DNA of 64,000 bases from the NCBI RefSeq assembly GCF_900108315.1, contig NZ_FNVB01000002.1, positions 1,842,594 to 1,906,593 of the forward strand, given 5' to 3'. A program made the position numbers and the translations under genes. Position 1 is the first letter of the stretch; each line of letters opens with the position of its first letter. The notes beneath the pieces were generated by a model, which saw only the letters and a program-made list of their open reading frames with translations, had not been told where the DNA came from and made no database searches. The stretch is from Saccharopolyspora kobensis. GTDB lineage: Bacteria; Actinomycetota; Actinomycetes; Mycobacteriales; Pseudonocardiaceae. This document shows, one piece after another, positions 59,392 to 64,000 of this stretch.

Positions 59392-60804
59392 ATGACCGAA
59401 CGCGTGTCGACCCCGGTGGCGGACTTCGGCATCGACACCACCTCGCGCGGCACCGGTGAAGCGGTGCGCGACTACGTCGGCAAGCTCCGCCGCGGCGACC
59501 TCGGCGCACTGCCCGCGCTGGTCGTGCTGGCGGCGCTGCTGGTGCTGTTCACCGCGCTGTCGGAGGACTTCCTGACCCTCAACAACCTGGCCAACCTGCT
59601 CCAGCACGGCGCCGGGCAGACCATCATCGCGATGGGCCTGGTCTACGTCCTGCTGCTCGGCGAGATCGACCTGTCCGCGGGCACCGCGTCCGGTGTGTCG
59701 GCATCGCTGCTGGCCCTGCACTTCCAGCACGACGGGAACCTGCTCGGCGCGATGGGCACGGCGGTGTTCGCCGCCTTCGCGCTCGCCCTCGCCGGTGCGG
59801 CGCTGCTCGCGCTGCTGCTGCGGATCTGGCTCGGTGCGGTGCTTTCCGCGCTGGCGCTGGTGCTGCTGGTGGGCGGGTTCGGGGCGAATCCCTGGCTGGA
59901 GATGCTGCTCGCGGTCAGCACCGGCGCGGCGATCGGGTGCGTGACCGGCTTCGCGGTGTCGAAGGTGCGCATCCCGTCGTTCATCGTCACGCTCGGGTTG
60001 TTCATCACCTGGTCCGGCGTGGTGCTGCAGCTGGTCGGGCCGGGCGGGACGATCTCGGTCCGGGAGAGCCCGGAGCTGTTCGCCGTCGCCAACGGCAACC
60101 TCGGTCCGGCGGCCAGCTGGGCGCTGTTCGGCATCGCCGGTGCGGGCTACGCCGCCGTCGTCGGCCACCGGCACCTGGTCCGGTTGCGCCACGGCCTGGT
60201 CGCCCAGCCGACCGCGCTGGTCGTCGCGAAGGTCGTGGCGGTGCTGGGATGCGGCGGGCTGGCGACCTTCCTGCTGGTGCTGGACCGCTCGCCGCACCCG
60301 GAACTGGCCTCCGTCCGGGGCATGCCGCTGGTCGTGCCGATCATCCTGGTGCTGCTGGTCGTCGGCACCCACGTGCTGGACCGCACCCGCTACGGCAGGC
60401 ACCTGCGCGCGATCGGCGACAACCGCGTCGCCGCCCACCGGGCGGGCGTGGAGGTGGCCCGGGTCCGGATGACCGCGTTCGTGATCTGCTCCTCGATCGC
60501 GGCCGTCGGGGCGATCGTCTACACCTCCAAGACCGGTTCGGTCGACGGCAGCGCGGGCGGCGGGAACCTGGTGCTGTTCGCGGTGGGCGCAGCGGTGATC
60601 GGCGGTACCTCGCTGTTCGGCGGCAAGGGGCGGCCGGCGGACGCGGTGCTCGGCGGCGCTGTGCTGGCCACCGTCCAGAACGGGCTGAACCTGCTCGGTT
60701 TCCCGGCCGCACCGGTCAACGTGATCACCGGCCTGGTGCTGGTCGCCGCCGCCGGTGCCGACGCGCTCTCGCGACGCCGTTCGGCACCGCCGCACGAGCG
60801 CTGA
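59392..60804 (+). CDS. Sugar ABC transporter permease (XylH-like)
   Basis: 470 aa with about 12-14 helices. The region VYVLLLGEIDLSAGTASGVSA near residue 85 and the loop RRYGRHLRAIGDN-like stretch (TRYGRHLRAIGDNRVAA) near 340 match the branched XylH/RbsC family. The middle of the protein is longer than in simple RbsC permeases, again fitting xylose-type systems. It forms the membrane channel with the ATPase. GGAGAG precedes ATG 59392. Confidence 0.88.
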   Translation: MTERVSTPVADFGIDTTSRGTGEAVRDYVGKLRRGDLGALPALVVLAALLVLFTALSEDFLTLNNLANLLQHGAGQTIIAMGLVYVLLLGEIDLSAGTASGVSASLLALHFQHDGNLLGAMGTAVFAAFALALAGAALLALLLRIWLGAVLSALALVLLVGGFGANPWLEMLLAVSTGAAIGCVTGFAVSKVRIPSFIVTLGLFITWSGVVLQLVGPGGTISVRESPELFAVANGNLGPAASWALFGIAGAGYAAVVGHRHLVRLRHGLVAQPTALVVAKVVAVLGCGGLATFLLVLDRSPHPELASVRGMPLVVPIILVLLVVGTHVLDRTRYGRHLRAIGDNRVAAHRAGVEVARVRMTAFVICSSIAAVGAIVYTSKTGSVDGSAGGGNLVLFAVGAAVIGGTSLFGGKGRPADAVLGGAVLATVQNGLNLLGFPAAPVNVITGLVLVAAAGADALSRRRSAPPHER

Positions 60805-60892
60805 GCGGGGCACGCACCGCATCGCCGAGCGGCGGTTGTGCTAGAGCTTTTCCCGGACGGTGGACCCAGAACAGGCGGAGGACGCAGCCCAG

Positions 60893-62071
60893 GTGAGTAC
60901 GACGCCAACCGCGGGAGCGCGGCCCGATGAAGTGCGCCAGCACAACCGGGCTGTGCTGCTGCGTCGGCTGCACATCAGCGGTCCGTGCACCAGAGCCGCG
61001 CTGGCCGCCGAGATGGGTCTCAACCGCAGCACCATCAAGGCGCTGGTCGACGAGCTGGTCGGCGACGGCCTGGTGGTCGAGCGGCTGCCGGCTCAGCGCA
61101 GCGGCGCGGGACGGCCGTCGCTGCTGGTGCTGCCGCAGCCGCACGCCGCGGTGGCGCTGGCCGTGGACGTGCGCGTCGAGCAGGTGTCGATGGCGCTGAT
61201 CGGGCTCGGCGGGGAGATCCTCAACCGGTGCAGCTGGAGCCTGCGCCCGGAAACCCGCGCTCCCGGCGAGGTCTTCACCCGCATCGTGGACAGCAGCGCG
61301 GTGCTCATCGAGGAGGCCGGTGTCGCGATCGCCGCGGTCGGGGTCTCGGCGCCCGGCGTGGTGCGGCGTGCGGACGGCATGGTGCGCGAGGCGCCGAACC
61401 TGCACTGGAGCGATGTGCCGCTCGGGCAGTGGTTGTCCGAGGCGTTGGGCGGCAGGCGGGTGGAGGTCGGCAACGACGCCGAGCTCGGCGTGCTCGCCGA
61501 ACACCTGCGGGGCGCGGCCCGCGGCGCGGCGGACGCGGTTTTCGTCAGCGCCGGTGTCGGGGTCGGCGGCGGGGTGATCTCCGGTGGCCTGCCGCTGCGC
61601 GGCAGCGGCGGGTACGTCGGCGAGCTCGGGCACATGGTGGTGCGGCCGGACGGCCTCGAGTGCTACTGCGGGAGCCGGGGCTGCTGGGAGACCGAGGTGG
61701 GGGAGCGCGCGCTGAGCCGGGCGCTGGAACTGCCGGAGGGCGCGGCGCGCGGCGTCATCGTCGCCGAACTGCACGCGCTGGCGCAGAACCCGGACGAGGT
61801 GCTGGAGCGGCTCGGCGACTTCGCCGAGTGGTTGACCATCGGGTTGTGCAACGTGGTGAACCTGCTGAGCCCGCAGCTCGTGGTTCTTGGTGACCTCTTC
61901 ACCGCGCTGCCGCGCACGCTGCTCGACCACGTCGGCGGGTTGCTCGCGCAGCGGAGCCTGGTCAGCCGGGCGATGGGCGGCACCAAGCTCGTCGCCTCCT
62001 CGCTGGGCGGCGACGGCAAGCTGCTCGGCGCCGCCGAGCTCGCCTTCGAGCAGGTGCTCGCCAACCGCTGA
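60893..62071 (+). CDS. ROK-family repressor
   Basis: 392 aa. An N-terminal winged helix (about residues 10-75: RQHNRAVLLRRLHISGPCTRAAL, AAEMGLNRSTIKALVDELVG) precedes the ROK sugar-binding domain. The zinc motif C257-x-C259-G-x2-G-C264 is in ECYCGSRGCWE, and HMVV/ELGHM is nearby. It probably binds a sugar and releases GTTG-N7-CAAC sites before the ABC and symporter genes. CGGAGGA lies 10 nt before GTG 60893; an in-frame GTG at 60860 is an alternative. Confidence 0.88.
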   Translation: MSTTPTAGARPDEVRQHNRAVLLRRLHISGPCTRAALAAEMGLNRSTIKALVDELVGDGLVVERLPAQRSGAGRPSLLVLPQPHAAVALAVDVRVEQVSMALIGLGGEILNRCSWSLRPETRAPGEVFTRIVDSSAVLIEEAGVAIAAVGVSAPGVVRRADGMVREAPNLHWSDVPLGQWLSEALGGRRVEVGNDAELGVLAEHLRGAARGAADAVFVSAGVGVGGGVISGGLPLRGSGGYVGELGHMVVRPDGLECYCGSRGCWETEVGERALSRALELPEGAARGVIVAELHALAQNPDEVLERLGDFAEWLTIGLCNVVNLLSPQLVVLGDLFTALPRTLLDHVGGLLAQRSLVSRAMGGTKLVASSLGGDGKLLGAAELAFEQVLANR

Positions 62072-62181
62072 GCCGTTCGGCGGAATGCGTTGCGCCGCAG
62101 GTGAAAACGTCGCGTTGCGATGCGGTCACGGCGGCGTTGATTGATCGATTCAGCGAGCTTCTCCGCGCTGGCGGCCGGTGG

Positions 62182-62202
62182 TATGTTGCCGCGGACAACA
62201 TA
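62182..62202. promoter_or_regulatory. Probable ROK operator upstream of the symporter
   Basis: TATGTTG (62182-62188) and CAACATA (62196-62202) pair perfectly around the 7-bp core CCGCGGA, which contains the CCGCGG palindrome. It lies 78 bp before the symporter start and 110 bp after the ROK gene, and shares GTTG-N7-CAAC with the site at 57432-57450. Confidence 0.6.
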
Positions 62203-62280
62203 TTGCGCACGATGCTGGTCGGTCGCCGCGCCCGGGCTCCCGGGTGCGGCGCCGTCATCGCGCTGGAAAGAGGGACCACT

Positions 62281-63993
62281 GTGGACGCTCAGGGATGGGC
62301 GGGCGCGTCGGTGCTGGCCCAGGGTCGGCTGTTGGACGCGAATGCCGTTGATTATGTGTTGTTGGCGTTGTATTTCGTTTTTGTGCTGGGTATTGGTTAT
62401 GTGGCGCGGCGTGCGGTGTCGACGAGTCTGGATTTTTTCTTGTCGGGTCGGGCGTTGCCTGCGTGGGTGACGGGGTTGGCGTTCATCTCGGCTAATCTGG
62501 GTGCGATCGAGATCATTGGTATGTCGGCCAATGGTGCGCAGTACGGGATGCCGACGATGCATTATTTCTGGGTTGGTGCGGTGCCTGCCATGCTGTTTTT
62601 GGGTGTGGTGATGATGCCGTTCTACTACGGGTCGAAGGTTCGTAGTGTTCCGGAGTTCATGTTGCGGCGTTTTGGTCGTGCGGCGCATTTGGTGAACGGT
62701 GTGTCGTTCGCGGTGGCGCAGGTGTTGATCGCGGGGGTGAATCTGTATTTGCTGGCCAGCATCGTGAATGCGTTGCTGGGGTGGCCGTTGTGGGTGTCGG
62801 TGTTGTGCGCGGCGGCGATCGTGTTGTCCTACACGGCGTTGGGCGGGTTGTCGGCGGCGATCTACAACGAGGTGTTGCAGTTCTTCGTGATCGTGGCGGC
62901 GTTGTTGCCGTTGACGATCGTGGGGTTGGTGAAGGTCGGTGGGGTGCGGGGTCTGGTGGAGAAGGTCTCGGCGGGTCCGGGTGGTGCTGAGCAGCTCTCG
63001 GCGTGGCCGGGCACGGAGCTGACCGGGTTCGCCGATCCGGTGTGGAGCGTGGTGGGGTTGGTGTTCGGGCTGGGGTTCGTGCTCTCGTTCGGGTACTGGA
63101 CGACGAATTTCGTCGAGGTGCAGCGGGCGATGGCGTCCAAGAGCATGTCGGCGGCGCAGCGGACGCCGATCATCGGGGCGTTCCCGAAGATGTTCATCCC
63201 GTTCATCGTGATCATTCCGGGGATGATCGCGGCGGTGGTGATCCCGGAGCTGGGTGCCTACAAGCAGGCGGGGGCGCCGGAGGGTGCGGGGGTCAGCTAC
63301 AACGATGCGATCCTGCTGCTGATGCGGGATCTGCTGCCGAACGGGATTCTGGGGATCGCGCTGGCGGGGTTGCTGGCGTCGTTCATGGCGGGGATGGCGG
63401 CGAACCTGTCGTCGTTCAACACGGTGTTCACCTACGACATCTGGCAGTCGTACGTGGTGCGGGACCGGGATGACCGGTATTACCTGAACATGGGCCGGTG
63501 GGTGACCGTCGGGGCGACGGTGGCGGCGGTCGGCACGGCGTTCATCGCTTCGGGTTATGCGAACCTGATGGATTATCTGCAGCAGTTGTTCTCGTTCTTC
63601 AACGCGCCGTTGTTCGCGACGTTCATCCTGGGGATGTTCTGGAAGCGGATGACTCCGCACGCCGGGTGGGCGGGCCTGGTGGTGGGCACGGTCTCGGCGG
63701 TGGTGGTCTTCGCGCTGGCCGAGACCGGGGTGCTGGACCTGCCGGGGCAGGGCGCGAGTTTCGTGGGTGCCGGGGTGGCGTTCGTGGTCGACATCGTCGT
63801 CAGCGTGGTGGTCAGCCTGGCGACCCGGCCCAAGCCGGAGGCCGAGCTGGCGGGGCTGGTGTATTCGCTGACGCCGCGGTCGGCGCGGCAGGCGGCCACC
63901 AGCGGTGAGGACGCCGGCTGGTACCGGCGGCCCGGACTGCTGGCCGGCATCGCCCTGATCCTGGTCATCGCCCTCAACATCGTCTTCGCCTGA
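62281..63993 (+). CDS. Sodium:solute symporter (SSS family, SGLT-like)
   Basis: 570 aa with about 14 helices. The SSS signature includes DFFLSGRALPAWVTGLAF near residue 55, NLGAIEIIGMSANGAQYG and the FGYWTTNFVEVQRAMASKSM loop near 280, typical of sodium-coupled galactose or glucose symporters. GAGGG precedes GTG 62281. It belongs to the ABC/ROK sugar locus and is probably under the same repressor. Its first two thirds use TTG, GTT and GGT codons heavily, unlike the neighbours. Confidence 0.85.
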   Translation: MDAQGWAGASVLAQGRLLDANAVDYVLLALYFVFVLGIGYVARRAVSTSLDFFLSGRALPAWVTGLAFISANLGAIEIIGMSANGAQYGMPTMHYFWVGAVPAMLFLGVVMMPFYYGSKVRSVPEFMLRRFGRAAHLVNGVSFAVAQVLIAGVNLYLLASIVNALLGWPLWVSVLCAAAIVLSYTALGGLSAAIYNEVLQFFVIVAALLPLTIVGLVKVGGVRGLVEKVSAGPGGAEQLSAWPGTELTGFADPVWSVVGLVFGLGFVLSFGYWTTNFVEVQRAMASKSMSAAQRTPIIGAFPKMFIPFIVIIPGMIAAVVIPELGAYKQAGAPEGAGVSYNDAILLLMRDLLPNGILGIALAGLLASFMAGMAANLSSFNTVFTYDIWQSYVVRDRDDRYYLNMGRWVTVGATVAAVGTAFIASGYANLMDYLQQLFSFFNAPLFATFILGMFWKRMTPHAGWAGLVVGTVSAVVVFALAETGVLDLPGQGASFVGAGVAFVVDIVVSVVVSLATRPKPEAELAGLVYSLTPRSARQAATSGEDAGWYRRPGLLAGIALILVIALNIVFA

Positions 63994-64000
63994 CCGAGGA

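Noticed and set aside
61663..63660. Long minus-strand frame under the ROK and symporter genes
   Set aside because: Highly biased in His, Arg and Gln, no domain, and antisense to two well supported genes.
37..63993. tRNA or rRNA genes
   Set aside because: No cloverleaf-like or rRNA-like stretch was noticed on either strand; the intergenic gaps are mostly short and explained by operators or terminators.

Overview
The window is 64 kb of very GC-rich actinomycete chromosome, with strong GC bias at third codon positions, many GTG and TTG starts, many ATGA/GTGA start-stop overlaps and probable leaderless genes. A mycothiol S-conjugate amidase, type VII-type (WXG100-like) proteins, YbaB-like proteins, a SigC-type sigma factor and WhiJ-like (DUF5753) regulators point to a filamentous actinomycete. 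My best guess is Pseudonocardiaceae, for example Saccharopolyspora; that genus call is inference. I saw no rRNA, tRNA, CRISPR array, phage block or intact insertion sequence.

Layout, left to right. 0.1-3.8 kb: a DUF5134 and PepSY membrane pair diverging from sigC and a membrane zf-HC2 anti-sigma gene, with His/Met-rich loops that suggest copper. 3.9-8.7 kb: a DivIVA-repeat protein, then a TetR/DHA2 exporter/mycothiol amidase (mca) unit and a GNAT enzyme. 9.0-15.3 kb: ureidoglycine aminohydrolase, Hsp20, an aquaglyceroporin, PAP2, a Tat lipoprotein, a BASS transporter and a DJ-1 protein. 15.5-21.0 kb: a TetR/SDR pair with a paired operator, then a sugar porter, a DeoR repressor and a GH109-type Gfo/Idh/MocA enzyme. 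21.1-25.2 kb: two tiny secreted peptides, a decayed pentapeptide-repeat gene, an NmrA-like protein and a TetR/hydrolase operon. 25.3-31.0 kb: LuxR/acyl-CoA synthetase and EamA/MocR divergent pairs.

31.0-33.5 kb holds a four-gene cassette with two peptidoglycan hydrolases (SLT-like and CHAP), each fused to a WXG100-like helical module, followed by two YbaB-like proteins. 33.7-38.2 kb: PucR with an aminotransferase/semialdehyde dehydrogenase operon. 38.3-45.1 kb: a GNAT enzyme, two mini CxxC proteins, a PrsW-like protease, a GT39-like enzyme, a CGNR regulator and a GCS2 ligase. 45.3-47.4 kb: a zinc-finger / 70-aa protein / DUF6879 / XRE-DUF5753 module. 47.4-49.8 kb: a MerR-controlled MFS exporter and a methyltransferase. 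50.0-53.2 kb: a structured leader with a 35-codon ORF, then an ABC exporter with a LolA-like protein.

53.4-55.8 kb carries tyrosine catabolism (homogentisate dioxygenase and fumarylacetoacetase), followed by a WD40-like protein. 57.4-64.0 kb is a sugar-uptake locus: a xylose-type ABC transporter, a ROK repressor and a sodium:solute symporter. Two similar inverted repeats there suggest one ROK regulon. The recurring pattern is a local regulator beside its target, often with a visible palindrome between them.
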